Positions 18,563-27,879 are shown, counted from the first letter of the stretch. The stretch: DNA of 64,000 bases from Polyangiaceae bacterium (GCA_016712345.1 JADJRH010000001.1:3162001-3226000), one strand, 5' to 3'. Program-made: numbers and translations. Notes: generated from the letters alone by a model not told the origin.

Positions 18563-18983
18563 TGCCCAATCTTTGCAACTTTCCCGCTCCCTCCTGCGGT
18601 TTTATCGCTTAGGGCTCGTCGGCCACTCGATATTGATTACAGCAATTTCGGTGAGCGCCTACAGCGGCCTGCTCCCCACAAAGAGCATTCTATTTCCGCA
18701 TTACGACTTGGTAATGCACTTTTTATTGGTGGGCATGTTCGGCTTTTTTCTCGACGGCTCTTTCGCCCATAAGAAGCTCACGAACGCTCCGTTTTTCCCG
18801 CGCCTCGGCCCATCCATTGCGCTTCTGCTCGCCGCGACAGAAGAAACACTTCAACGGTTCTCACCGCGCAGATCAAGCAGCTGGAGCGACTTTATTGCCA
18901 ATGCAACAGGTATTCTCATCTGCTCGTGGCTCGCATTAAAACTTTCTGAATCGCGCGCTCAACGTGCCAAAGGAGTCGCGTGA
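18555..18983 (+). CDS. VanZ-like small membrane protein
   Basis: A 142-residue protein with four predicted membrane segments. The pattern HxxxF...EETLQRFSPRRSSSWSDFIANATG matches the VanZ-like family core (E-x-x-Q-x-F-x-P-x-R, D-x-x-x-N-x-x-G). VanZ-like proteins are envelope proteins of uncertain role; the prototype gives low-level teicoplanin resistance. The start GTG 18555 overlaps the previous gene by 8 nt and the stop overlaps the next GTG, so it is embedded in the vWA operon, which suggests an envelope role for the whole set. Confidence 0.72.
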   Translation: MANAQSLQLSRSLLRFYRLGLVGHSILITAISVSAYSGLLPTKSILFPHYDLVMHFLLVGMFGFFLDGSFAHKKLTNAPFFPRLGPSIALLLAATEETLQRFSPRRSSSWSDFIANATGILICSWLALKLSESRAQRAKGVA

Positions 18984-21900
18984 TCCCTCCCTCCTGGCTC
19001 CGTTATCTGCCTTTTGCAGCGCTCGGAATCGGCGCATTAATTGCGATTTTCCTTATTCGTTACGCAATCGTTCGCGCTGCTTTGCATAAGCGCCGCGTCC
19101 TTTTCATTGCAGTTCTCATATCATTGCTCGGCCCCCTTTACGTTGGATTGGTGTGGGCCGGCATCATCCCCGACCATTACCTGCGTCTCGCCCGCCCGTG
19201 GGCCACCCTGCTCGGTTTTATTTCTGTTTTTTATATTACTTTGCGCCTCGTTCGCATTACCGCGCGCCAAACGAAAGTCCGCGCTTATCTATCCGATGCG
19301 CTCGCCACGTTTACGGCATTGGCTGCCTCATTCGCCGCGGCAGGCCCGGAAATTGGTCGGCCTCTCGACAGACTCACCATTCTCATAGCCCTTGACCGAA
19401 GCCGCTCCGTTGACCTCGTTCCCAATGCCGAGCAACGCATTACACAAGAACTCGGCGTTGCCGAACTCGGCATGAAAGAAGACGACCGCATTGGCACCAT
19501 TGTTTTTGCAGCCGACGCGGCCACCGAAGATCCCCCGCGCCCCAAATCTCAATTGCCATCACCACAGCGTGTATCCTTAGGTCGTGACGGTACTGATTTG
19601 GCTTCCGCAATGCGAAGGGCGCTCGCCGAGGTACCATCGGACTCCGCGGCCAGAATTGTGTTGATCACCGACGGCGTCGCCACGCGTGGTGACACAATGT
19701 CCGCCGCCGCCGCCGCGGTTGCCGCACAAATTCCAGTGGACGTATTGCCATTGGAGCAGCGGCTTGTTCCCGACGTTCGCGTTGTGTCGGTGCGCGCGCC
19801 TGCCCGAGCCGACCGCGGTGAAGCCTTTGATTTGCGGCTTGTCACATCATCGCCCGGCCCCGCCGATATTGAAGTTCGCATTAAACGCGATGGCCAACTC
19901 ATTGCCAAAGCCCCCGCCCATATCGCCGCCGGTGAAGACGTACTTCGCATTCGCGAAATTGCAGCCGACCCGGGACTCCATCGTTATGACGTGGAGATCA
20001 CCGCCAATGACCCAAAGCAGGATGAAGCTCCCGAAGACAACAGCGGCGCCGCGTTTATGCGCGTTCGCGGGCCGTCGGCCGCCCTCATTCTCGAAGGTGA
20101 CGCGGGCAAAGGTGCCTTTATTGCCAAGACCCTTGAAAATGCCCAATTCCGAGTAGATCAAGGCACCACAACCGACGTGCCCACCGATATCGGAGGCCTC
20201 GCCGCCTACGATTTGGTGGTTCTTTCCGATATCCGCGCTTCCGATATCTCCCCCACCCAAATCGACGCGCTCGCAAGTTATGTTCGCGACCTGGGCGGCG
20301 GGCTTTGGTTAATGGGGGGTGATAAAAGCATGGGCCCCGGCGGTTATGCCCGCACCCCGCTCGAAGAAGTATCTCCTGTATCATTTGATTTAAAACAGGA
20401 GCAGCGCCGCGCGAGTTTGGCCGAAGTGATCGGCATTGACATTTCAGGCTCCATGGCCGCAATGGCCGGCGCCCACACCAAGCTTGAATTGGCCAATGAA
20501 GCGGCCGCCCGATCCGCGGCGCTCCTCGGCCCCGGTGATATGCTTGGTGTTGAACATGTTGATACCGCGGTTCATTGGAGTGTGCCTCTTCAGGCCGTCA
20601 CCGACAAACTCGCTATTGATAAAGCTATTCGATCTGTAGGCCCCGGCGGCGGCGGCATTATCGTTCCCATAACACTCGAAGCCGGCTACAAAGCGCTCGA
20701 AGGTCAAAAAGTCAATCTGAAACACATGCTCCTTTTGGCCGACGGATCCGACGCCGAAGATATGGGTCCACCCACGCGCGCCATGGTGGCCGATGCTCTT
20801 CGAAAAGGCATTACAACAAGCATTGTGGCCATTGGCAACGGCGGCGACGTTCCCGAGCTTGAAGTGTTATCGCGCCTCGGCAATGGTCGCTTTTATCTCA
20901 TTGAGGACGCGCAGCGCCTCCCGGCCGTCTTTACGCAGGAAACGATATTGGCCGCGCGCTCCGCGGTAGTTGAAAAGCCGTTCACACCCACGCGCGGTGC
21001 CCCCTCGGCGGTGTTACAAAACGTGGCCATTCAAAATGCGCCGCCGCTCAAGGGATACGTTGTGACAATTCCCAAAGGCCGAGCCACCGTGCATTTGCGC
21101 GGCATTGACGGTGACCCCGTTCTTGCCACGTGGTCGGCCGGCGTGGGCCGCAGTGCCGCATTCACCAGCGACCTAAAAGACAGGTGGGGAGTCAACTGGA
21201 CAACGTGGCCCGACGCCGCTCGAATGGTCGTCCAAGTTGCCCGCGACATCGCTCGAAAAGAAGAAGATGTGCGGGTGCGGCTTGAGGCGGATGCGGCCGG
21301 CGGACAACTGCATATTGGAGCCACGGTCGTCGGTGACGACGGACGCGCTCAATCGTTTAAGCGCCTTCTTGTTCATGTTGCCGGCCCAGATGGTTTTTCC
21401 CGCGAAATGGCGCTCGAAGCCGTGGGAGCCGGTTCGTATTCAGCAAGTATCCCGTTGTCGCGCCCCGGCACGTACATCGCTGTTGCCCGCGATGAACTCT
21501 CAGGCGAGGCGCTCGGCACAACCGGCGCCGTGCTGACGGCGGGGGAAGAACTGCGCCCGACAGGCACCGACAACGCCCTATTGGGTCGAATTGCGGATCT
21601 CACCGGTGGAAAAAAACGCGATACGCTGGCGGGCATTTTTGGAGATCGGGCGACCAAACGTTTTTCGTACAAAGACGCCACTCCAACATTTATTCTACTC
21701 GCCGCAATTGGCCTGCTGCTCGCCGTGGCGGCGCGAAAACTGGCACTTCCAGAAGGCCTTTTGACGGCGGTCCTCAAACCCTTTAAGGCCAAGCCCCGAG
21801 AGGCTCCTCAAACCGGCCCCGAGCGCAATCCCGATGCAATGCTGGGCGCCCTTCTCGACGCAAAAAACAGGGGGCAAACTGCTCCCAGTCAGCAAGGCCC

Positions 21901-22159
21901 GAGCGTACACAATGCTCCAAGCGTTTGGCAAGGTTCGCCGGGTGCACCTCAGCGGCCAATAGGGCCGTATACAACACCCCAGGCAGGACCGCGCCAACAA
22001 GCACCTTGGCAATCGCCGCAAACTCCCCACCTGCCTTCGGCAACCAGTCCGCCCGCACAATCCCAAGGTGAACCACCGGCAGAAGGTCCAAAGTCTCACC
22101 GACCGCTTACCGCGGCCGAAATTCTATTGGCGCGCCGCAAGGGCAAACCCATGGGGTAA
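18980..22159 (+). CDS. Large membrane protein with two vWA domains
   Basis: A 1059-residue protein. Three N-terminal membrane helices (about 10-30, 40-60, 74-92) are followed by a vWA domain with metal site D139-RSRS. Then come a beta-sandwich (RVVSVRAPARADRGE...), a glutamine-amidotransferase-like Rossmann segment (YVRDLGGGLWLMGGDKSMGPGGY), and a second vWA with D487-ISGS. More beta domains and one C-terminal helix (about 900-918) follow, then a Pro/Gln-rich cytoplasmic tail of about 130 residues. This layout is known from membrane vWA/GATase-like proteins found beside BatA genes. GTG 18980 overlaps the VanZ-like stop (GTGA). Role inferred: scaffold of an envelope complex. It is convergent with the PHP gene after 22 nt. 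Confidence 0.8.
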   Translation: MIPPSWLRYLPFAALGIGALIAIFLIRYAIVRAALHKRRVLFIAVLISLLGPLYVGLVWAGIIPDHYLRLARPWATLLGFISVFYITLRLVRITARQTKVRAYLSDALATFTALAASFAAAGPEIGRPLDRLTILIALDRSRSVDLVPNAEQRITQELGVAELGMKEDDRIGTIVFAADAATEDPPRPKSQLPSPQRVSLGRDGTDLASAMRRALAEVPSDSAARIVLITDGVATRGDTMSAAAAAVAAQIPVDVLPLEQRLVPDVRVVSVRAPARADRGEAFDLRLVTSSPGPADIEVRIKRDGQLIAKAPAHIAAGEDVLRIREIAADPGLHRYDVEITANDPKQDEAPEDNSGAAFMRVRGPSAALILEGDAGKGAFIAKTLENAQFRVDQGTTTDVPTDIGGLAAYDLVVLSDIRASDISPTQIDALASYVRDLGGGLWLMGGDKSMGPGGYARTPLEEVSPVSFDLKQEQRRASLAEVIGIDISGSMAAMAGAHTKLELANEAAARSAALLGPGDMLGVEHVDTAVHWSVPLQAVTDKLAIDKAIRSVGPGGGGIIVPITLEAGYKALEGQKVNLKHMLLLADGSDAEDMGPPTRAMVADALRKGITTSIVAIGNGGDVPELEVLSRLGNGRFYLIEDAQRLPAVFTQETILAARSAVVEKPFTPTRGAPSAVLQNVAIQNAPPLKGYVVTIPKGRATVHLRGIDGDPVLATWSAGVGRSAAFTSDLKDRWGVNWTTWPDAARMVVQVARDIARKEEDVRVRLEADAAGGQLHIGATVVGDDGRAQSFKRLLVHVAGPDGFSREMALEAVGAGSYSASIPLSRPGTYIAVARDELSGEALGTTGAVLTAGEELRPTGTDNALLGRIADLTGGKKRDTLAGIFGDRATKRFSYKDATPTFILLAAIGLLLAVAARKLALPEGLLTAVLKPFKAKPREAPQTGPERNPDAMLGALLDAKNRGQTAPSQQGPSVHNAPSVWQGSPGAPQRPIGPYTTPQAGPRQQAPWQSPQTPHLPSATSPPAQSQGEPPAEGPKSHRPLTAAEILLARRKGKPMG

Positions 22160-22181
22160 AGACTTGAACCCGGCCGCGGAG

Positions 22182-23366
22182 CTACTTGACCCAATAAGGC
22201 TGGGTCCATGCTTTGCGCCCGTCGCTGCCTAATACTTTGGCCCGAACGTACACTTCACCGCCGCGCAATTCATAACGTGCCTCTTTGCCGGCGGGCACTT
22301 CGTTATCGGCCAATATGGCCCCTTCCAATCCAATAAATAAAACCCGCGCTTTTTCAGCGGCGGTGACCGCCAATTCTTTTTCAGTCACTTGAATATGAGT
22401 GAGCTTTACGCCGGAGGATGAATAAAAGCGCCCCCCTCGAAGCCCATTACAAATGACATCTTGATACGCCGTATCTCCAAAAACGTTTACCCAACCTTTA
22501 AACGGCCGCGAAGCAGGCTCTTTTGCGCTGGATTTCAAATGATGCATATCATCCACTGCGGCTCCGAAATAGCCCAATTCCATATCGACCATCTTGGTCC
22601 ACAGGAGTTCGTGCGACGGCCGCAACAGGTCACCGTCGGTGTTCACGTAGGGGTGCCCACTGAATACCTCAATTAATTCTGCCCCGACCCCCGCAGGCAA
22701 GTCGTCCTCGTTTAGAGTCCAATCAAAATTGGGGTGATTAATTAAAGCAATGGCTTTTTGGGCGTGAATTTTCTCAATCGCCCACTTTAATGCCTCGGCT
22801 TTGGTGCCAAAATCGCCGCCGCCGATGGTTGATTGCGTACACAACGCATTCACATGAACGGGTTTTCCCCCAGAAGTCATAGTGACTTCTTCGCCGGCAA
22901 TCAGTGCGAATGTTGGCCGGACTTCAGATGCCAGTTCATTTGGGTCTGTGCGGCTATTGTGATCGGTAATGATTAAAAACGCATAACCATTGTCCCGATA
23001 GCGCCGAACAACGTCCCTTGGTTCAGAATCACCGTCACTTCGAAGCGTGTGTGTGTGAATATTGCCCTTTAAGAAGCGCCGTACCGACAGTGTTTCGATA
23101 AAACGAGTCCCCCCTTTGGGTCGCGCTTTTTTGGGTGCTGCGTTATTGGCATTGAAAGCGGATGAATTCGAACTCGCCGTCACCGATGCTGAAGCGGCGG
23201 CGGAAGGGCGGTGTTGAGCTTCCGATTCAGCACCGCCCGCGGCGCTGCATCCCCAAGAGGCGGCCAAAGCGACACACCCCGTCATTGATATTGAAACAGC
23301 ACCCAATACGCGACGATCACAAAGCCACCGATGCGAAAAATCGCGTCGATTAAAAATGTTAATCAT
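22182..23366 (-). CDS. Exported PHP-domain metallo-hydrolase
   Basis: A 394-residue protein. The N-terminus is basic then hydrophobic (RRVLGAVSISMTGCVALAASWGC), consistent with a lipoprotein signal with Cys40 in AASWGC. A low-complexity Ala/Ser linker follows. The PHP fold begins GNIHTHTLRSDGD, giving the HxH site, with ITDHN and INHPNFDW supplying further metal ligands, and a C-terminal beta domain. PHP proteins hydrolyse phosphoesters using bound metals; those outside the cell often act on phospholipid or nucleotide derivatives. Start ATG 23364-23366. The substrate is unknown. The next minus-strand gene upstream is 32 nt away, so the two may share a transcript. Confidence 0.82.
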   Translation of the reverse strand: MINIFNRRDFSHRWLCDRRVLGAVSISMTGCVALAASWGCSAAGGAESEAQHRPSAAASASVTASSNSSAFNANNAAPKKARPKGGTRFIETLSVRRFLKGNIHTHTLRSDGDSEPRDVVRRYRDNGYAFLIITDHNSRTDPNELASEVRPTFALIAGEEVTMTSGGKPVHVNALCTQSTIGGGDFGTKAEALKWAIEKIHAQKAIALINHPNFDWTLNEDDLPAGVGAELIEVFSGHPYVNTDGDLLRPSHELLWTKMVDMELGYFGAAVDDMHHLKSSAKEPASRPFKGWVNVFGDTAYQDVICNGLRGGRFYSSSGVKLTHIQVTEKELAVTAAEKARVLFIGLEGAILADNEVPAGKEARYELRGGEVYVRAKVLGSDGRKAWTQPYWVK

Positions 23367-23398
23367 TTGCCGCGAAAAATGAGTGGTTCAAAAACAAT

Positions 23399-23905
23399 TT
23401 ACTCCACCTTAATGCGCACTCGAACATCTACCCAGTACCCCTCAGGCGGAATTTCAACGGCGGGATTGCGCTGACCGGTCCATTCAATACGAATGGTTCG
23501 ACCGTCGGGGAAAAACTCGCGCAGGTCGCCTTCATAAAGAAGGTCGAGCGGAACAACCACTTCTTCAGGTGGGAATTGGTCTTTTTTGGCCACTGAAACT
23601 CGCTGATCGGGAACGACAACTTCGGCCAAAATGTTTTGCAAAAACGTGAGATCGGGCGCCTTTGAATCTTCAGGCAACTCCAATCGAGCAAACTGGAGAG
23701 TTGCTCCATCCACAGAATCGGCGTCCTGCGGAATGGTGATCTCGCTCCAACCCCAATAAGACCCATTGGCCTGTGGCGATACCAAGAAGGTGGTTGTTGC
23801 GTCGTGTTCACCGGCGAGAAAACTGCAACCGGTGACTGTGAGGCTGAGTGCTCCCACTGCGATGAGAAAAGCGCGTCGCGCGCCCACCGTTAAGTCATGT
23901 CCCAT
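23399..23905 (-). CDS. Small lipoprotein of unknown function
   Basis: A 168-residue lipoprotein: signal RRAFLIAVGALSLTVTGC with lipobox VTGC at residues 24-27. The mature part is beta-rich and acidic (FLVSPQANGSYWGWSEITIP, PPEGYWVDVRVRIKVE), like an extracellular beta-sandwich, without recognised family motifs. ATG 23905 (MGHDLTVG) starts right before the signal. It is followed closely by the PHP gene on the same strand, so a shared envelope role is possible. Confidence 0.65.
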   Translation of the reverse strand: MGHDLTVGARRAFLIAVGALSLTVTGCSFLAGEHDATTTFLVSPQANGSYWGWSEITIPQDADSVDGATLQFARLELPEDSKAPDLTFLQNILAEVVVPDQRVSVAKKDQFPPEEVVVPLDLLYEGDLREFFPDGRTIRIEWTGQRNPAVEIPPEGYWVDVRVRIKVE

Positions 23906-24139
23906 AGGGCACGAGAGTAGCAGCGTTGTCGGGAAGATGCCCGCCGCGACAGGCCGAGATGGATCGTTTCGCAATCGGCGCTCGCGTCCTCAGCACGAAG
24001 ATCGACCCAAGGAATCCATTCCGATGCCGTTCTAAAAAGATGCCCCTGCTCGAACGGCCCGAGGCACGCGTCCCATCACGGAGCGCGAGGTCAACGGCCA
24101 TCGTGTGAGCGCGTTGGGCGTTTGGAAGGTGCTGCCGGT

Positions 24140-24886
24140 ATGGGCGAAAAGCGCGACAGTTCGGTTCTGTTCTCTCTCAAAGAGTTGATGAGCCTCGAAG
24201 AGCAGCGCGTCCTCGAAGAGGAAGCCGTTCGCGACCGAGCGCGTGCGGCCGAGGCCGAGGCACGGGCGCTCAGTGCTCGAAAAGCCCGCGAAGAAGAAGA
24301 AGCGCGGCTTCGAATTGAAGAAGAGCGAAGGCGCGTCGAAGAGTCGCGTCGACGCGAAGAAGAAGCCAAACTGCACGCGATCCGAGCCGCCGAGATCGAA
24401 CGCGCACGCATTGAGGCCGAGACAAAAGCGCGCGTCGAAATTCTCGCGAAGCAGCAGGAACAGGAGCGATTGCTCGCGGCGATCACGCAGAACAAATCAG
24501 GCGCGCGCCGCGCTGTGGCCATGGGCGCGGGGTTGGCCCTCGCTGTGTTGGGAGCGGGGCTTGGGCTTTATTACGGCAAGATCAAACCCGACGCGGATCG
24601 CGCCGAGGTTGCAGCTCAAGCGGCCATTTCCGAGCAGGAAGAGCGCAATCGCAAACTGAAAGAAGAACAGGAGCGCTTGCAGAAGAAAATCGCCGATGCC
24701 GAGCAGCAGATGTACCAAGAGAAACTCAAGAAGGCGACGGCCATGGCCACCGCCCAGCCGAGCGGCAATCCGAGTTCTCGCGGCACCGCAACGGGCACTT
24801 CGATCCCCAAGAAAACCTCGTGCAAACCGTGTGCAGATCCCAATTCACCGCTGTGCGACGGCAACGGCTGCGAGCTGAATCGCTAG
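24140..24886 (+). CDS. Coiled-coil single-pass membrane protein
   Basis: A 248-residue protein. Residues about 15-125 are an extended Glu/Arg-rich coiled coil (many EEARLRIEEERRRVEE-like heptads), then one membrane helix (about 132-150, MGAGLALAVLGAGLGLYYG), a second coiled coil (about 165-205) and a short Cys-containing tail (TSCKPCADPNSPLCDGNGC). Topology is presumably cytoplasmic N-terminus and periplasmic tail. No enzymatic motif is present. ATG 24140 has GGAAGG 10 nt upstream. Such proteins can be structural or signalling scaffolds; I do not assign a function. Confidence 0.7.
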   Translation: MGEKRDSSVLFSLKELMSLEEQRVLEEEAVRDRARAAEAEARALSARKAREEEEARLRIEEERRRVEESRRREEEAKLHAIRAAEIERARIEAETKARVEILAKQQEQERLLAAITQNKSGARRAVAMGAGLALAVLGAGLGLYYGKIKPDADRAEVAAQAAISEQEERNRKLKEEQERLQKKIADAEQQMYQEKLKKATAMATAQPSGNPSSRGTATGTSIPKKTSCKPCADPNSPLCDGNGCELNR

Positions 24887-24893
24887 CAAGGCT

Positions 24894-24945
24894 GCGTACA
24901 CATTCTATCGACGATGCGTACACAATCCGTCCAGGATGAGTACGC
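24894..24945. repeat. Three GNGTACNC sites phased at 22 bp
   Basis: GCGTACAC (24894-24901), GCGTACAC (24916-24923) and GAGTACGC (24938-24945) start exactly 22 nt apart; the flanking bases of the first two units also agree partly (GCGTACACANTC, then GAT before the next unit). A fourth weaker site, GCGTACCG, is at 24953. They fill the convergent gap between the coiled-coil gene and cysA. Spacing of about two helical turns would put the sites on one face of DNA. Confidence 0.6.
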
Positions 24946-24963
24946 ACGCCGAGCGTACCGCCC

Positions 24964-26049
24964 TCAGATCGCGTAGTCCTGCACGAAGATCTTCGTTTCG
25001 CGAAGGTTCACAAACACCCAGTCGCCCTCCACCACATTCAGTTCCGCGGCGCGCTCTTTGGTAAGTTCCACAGTGAGCGACTGCCCATCTTCGAGTTTGA
25101 GTCGAACTTTCACGGTTGGACCCACGCGACTCAAACGCTCGATTTTGGCCGCCGCCAAGTTTGGCCCATTGGAGTTTGAGTCGGCCTCCGTCGGCTGCGG
25201 ATCGGGGTGTTTTGAAACTTCAATGTCGTGCGGACGAACAATGGCCGTCACAGCGCGACCTTCGTGATCACCGGGCGGAGCATCCACCTGTAGCGTGCCA
25301 ATTTCGGTGCGACCGCCGCGCACCTCCCCTCGAAGCACGTTGGTTGCGCCGACAAAACTCGCAACGAATTCAGTCGCCGGATGGTCGTAGATCTCGTGCG
25401 GAGTGCCTGCCTGCTCAACGCGTCCGCGGTGGAGAACGATCACGCGATCCGCAAGATCCATGGCCTCTTCTTGATCGTGAGTGACCAAGATCACTGTCAT
25501 GTTGCGTTCGCGCGTCAGCCGTCGAAGTTGCTCGCGCAACGAAAGCCGCACCTTTGCGTCGAGCGCGCCGAACGGTTCGTCGAGGAGCAACACGCGCGGA
25601 TCCGGCGCAATCGCGCGGGCCAATGCAACGCGCTGCCGCTGGCCTCCCGACAATTCGGACGGGTACCGCGCCCCAAAGCCCGACAGTTCTACGAGAGCCA
25701 ACAGCTCGCCGACTTTTCGATCGATCTCCGCTTTGGGTACCTTTCGAACTTCAAGGCCAAACGCGATATTTTGCGCAATACTCTGGTGTTTAAACAGCGC
25801 GTATCCTTGAAAAACAAAGCCGATGCCGCGCTCTTGCACGGGAAGATCCGTGGCGCGTTTACCGCACAAATAAATCTCGCCTTCGTCGGGCTCCTCAAGC
25901 CCGGCGATCATTCGCAAAACGGTGCTTTTTCCGCCGCCGCTCGGCCCAAGCAAACCAACAAGTTCGCCCGCTCGCGCCTCAAATGACACGTCGGTCACAA
26001 TCGCGTTTTTGCCGATGCGCTTAAAAAGCCGCTCTGCAACAACGCTCAC
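24964..26049 (-). CDS. cysA: Sulfate/thiosulfate ABC transporter ATPase
   Basis: A 361-residue ABC ATPase of the CysA/PotA/MalK class. It has Walker A GPSGGGKST, signature LSGGQRQRVALARA, Walker B VLLLDEPFGALD, and the switch His in VTHDQEEAMDLAD. A C-terminal TOBE domain has two beta modules (VTAIVRPHDIEV, GPTVKVRLKLEDGQSL). It powers the two permeases encoded just upstream. GTG 26049 overlaps the cysW stop (GTGA). No periplasmic binding protein gene (sbp/cysP) is in the window. Confidence 0.9.
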   Translation of the reverse strand: MSVVAERLFKRIGKNAIVTDVSFEARAGELVGLLGPSGGGKSTVLRMIAGLEEPDEGEIYLCGKRATDLPVQERGIGFVFQGYALFKHQSIAQNIAFGLEVRKVPKAEIDRKVGELLALVELSGFGARYPSELSGGQRQRVALARAIAPDPRVLLLDEPFGALDAKVRLSLREQLRRLTRERNMTVILVTHDQEEAMDLADRVIVLHRGRVEQAGTPHEIYDHPATEFVASFVGATNVLRGEVRGGRTEIGTLQVDAPPGDHEGRAVTAIVRPHDIEVSKHPDPQPTEADSNSNGPNLAAAKIERLSRVGPTVKVRLKLEDGQSLTVELTKERAAELNVVEGDWVFVNLRETKIFVQDYAI

Positions 26050-26942
26050 GGTTCCACCTTTTGCGGCGCGCCCAATGCCATCGTTGGAGACGTCGCCGAC
26101 ACATCTGTTTGCGTTGTGTACGCATCACCGGTGCGCCGATGTTTCAGCTTCTCCATCGCTAAAAGAAGGGCCACCGAAGCGATACTCAGCACGAGCGCCA
26201 TGGAGTACGCACCCACGTCGTTGCGATCTTCAAGCGCTCGGTAAACGAAGCTTGTCGCCGTTTCAGTGCGGCCCGCAACACCGCCCGAAACCACAAGCAC
26301 GGCACCAAACTCGCCGATGGCGCGGGCGGCCGTGAGAGTGACCCCGTACGTGAGTCCCCATTTGATCGAAGGAAGTGTCACGCGCCAAAACGCTGTGAGC
26401 GGCGACGCGCCGAGTGTGAATGCGGCCTGTTCTTGCTCCACACCAATCTCGGCAAGAACGGGCATCACCTCGCGAACCACAAATGGCAGCGACACAAACA
26501 CCGTCGCAAGCACCATTCCGGGAATGGCAAAAGCGACCTGGATCCCGAGAGCATCCGTTATGGATCGCAACAGACCGCCTTTGCCGAACAGCTCAATTAG
26601 AACGAAACCGGCAATGACGGGCGACACGGCAAACGGCACATCGATCAGCGCCGAGAGAACCTTTTTGCCGGGGAAAACGTCGCGAACAAGCACCCACGCG
26701 GTGACCGTTCCAAACACCGAATTTAGAAACACTGCCCACACAACCATCCACAGCGTGATGCGCATGGCGTGCAATGCGTCGGGATGAAATAGCGACCGAA
26801 AAAACGCTGCGACCCCGTTTGAAAAGGCGCCCGCCACAAGCGTTGTGAGCGGCACAAACACGAGCGACACAACGTAGATCGCCGCGAGCGCAATCAAAAA
26901 AACACGGCCCCAACTTCGTTTTTTGCCGCGTTTTTTAGGCAT
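26046..26942 (-). CDS. cysW: Sulfate ABC transporter permease CysW
   Basis: A 298-residue inner-membrane permease with six predicted helices and the EAA loop (EQEQAAFTLGASPLTAFWRVTLP region) that docks on CysA. The pattern AIGEFGAVLVVSGGVAGRTETA is typical of CysW. The start is ATG 26942 (MPKKRGKKRSW), within the last codons of cysT (8-nt overlap); the open frame upstream to 27032 is antisense-like and rejected. The C-terminal tail of about 30 residues (RRTGDAYTTQTDV) extends beyond the usual end. Confidence 0.9.
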   Translation of the reverse strand: MPKKRGKKRSWGRVFLIALAAIYVVSLVFVPLTTLVAGAFSNGVAAFFRSLFHPDALHAMRITLWMVVWAVFLNSVFGTVTAWVLVRDVFPGKKVLSALIDVPFAVSPVIAGFVLIELFGKGGLLRSITDALGIQVAFAIPGMVLATVFVSLPFVVREVMPVLAEIGVEQEQAAFTLGASPLTAFWRVTLPSIKWGLTYGVTLTAARAIGEFGAVLVVSGGVAGRTETATSFVYRALEDRNDVGAYSMALVLSIASVALLLAMEKLKHRRTGDAYTTQTDVSATSPTMALGAPQKVEP

Positions 26943-27819
26943 GTTTCGCCTGCATTTTCTTTTCGTAGGCGGCGGCAACAAGGAGAAGGAAAAACGAGAT
27001 CGCAACGAGAACAAGCGACATGGCGCTCGCACGTTCGTTGTTTCCAGATTCTACCTCTCCAAAAATGTACACACTCGCCACAAGCGACTTTCGCGGGAGG
27101 TTGCCACCCACAACAATGATCGATCCAAGCTCGCCCAAAGCCCTCGCAAACCCGAGCAGCGTGCCGGTCACAATCGCAGGAAAAATGGCGGGCAAAATCA
27201 CTTTTCGAAATGTGTACACATCGCTTGCGCCGAGAGTCTGCGCCGCTTCTTCTTCTGCAACATCCACCTCGGCGAGCACCGGCTCTACCGCGCGCACAAC
27301 AATGGGCAATGTCACAAACAGAAGCGCCAAAACAATTGCCGGCGGCGCGTAAAGCACTTCAATCCCAGCAGACGAAAAGGCGCGTCCGAGCGGCGCTGCC
27401 GGGCCAAACAGCACCACAATCATCAACCCCGCAACCAACGTCGGAATCGAAAACGGCAGGTCGATCAACAAATTGAGAATGTTGCGACCTGGAAACCGGT
27501 ACCGCACGAGCACATACGCAATGAGTGTACCCATCGTTGCGTTGATCACGGCCATGATCGCGGCACATTCAAGCGTGAGCAGCAGCGCCGACTGAGCCAC
27601 GGGATGCATCAGCGCGTGCGCGAGTTCGCGCGCTCCGCCCGCAAACCCGCGCCGCGCAATCACAGCGATCGGCACCGCAATGAACAGCCCGAGATAGATG
27701 ATCGCTGTCGCGCGCAACCCGTAACGACCCCACGGCGGGCGACGACCGCTGAAAAGTTTGGGGCGAGGGCGCGCGTTCAATCGGCCATTGACAATGGCCG
27801 ATTGAACGCGCGCCCGCAA
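26935..27819 (-). CDS. cysT: Sulfate ABC transporter permease CysT (CysU)
   Basis: A 294-codon frame for the first permease: six helices, the EAA loop EEEAAQTLGASDVYTFRKVILP, and ALGELGSIIVVGGNLP. The N-terminus is uncertain. The only upstream start is TTG 27819, which would make the first 15 residues encode a 49-bp palindrome (27767-27815); an internal TTG in that palindrome (27780) is possible. Neither has a ribosome site. The conserved part begins at GRYGLRATAIIYLGL. It leads the cysTWA operon. Confidence 0.85.
   Translation of the reverse strand: MRARVQSAIVNGRLNARPRPKLFSGRRPPWGRYGLRATAIIYLGLFIAVPIAVIARRGFAGGARELAHALMHPVAQSALLLTLECAAIMAVINATMGTLIAYVLVRYRFPGRNILNLLIDLPFSIPTLVAGLMIVVLFGPAAPLGRAFSSAGIEVLYAPPAIVLALLFVTLPIVVRAVEPVLAEVDVAEEEAAQTLGASDVYTFRKVILPAIFPAIVTGTLLGFARALGELGSIIVVGGNLPRKSLVASVYIFGEVESGNNERASAMSLVLVAISFFLLLVAAAYEKKMQAKHA
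27767..27815. repeat. Near-perfect 49-bp palindrome (24-bp arms, 1-nt centre)
   Basis: Bases 27767-27790 are the exact reverse complement of 27792-27815, with a single A between. The arms contain the inner sequence TCAATCGGCCATTG and an outer GC-rich end GGGCGCGCG. It covers the apparent 5' end of cysT, between it and the acyl-CoA dehydrogenase upstream. No T-tract follows on either strand, so it is not a standard intrinsic terminator. Confidence 0.9.
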
Positions 27820-27879
27820 CCAGAATCATAAAAGTCGCATCGGATAGATGCGACAATTCGATCGCCCTATAAACTGAGG

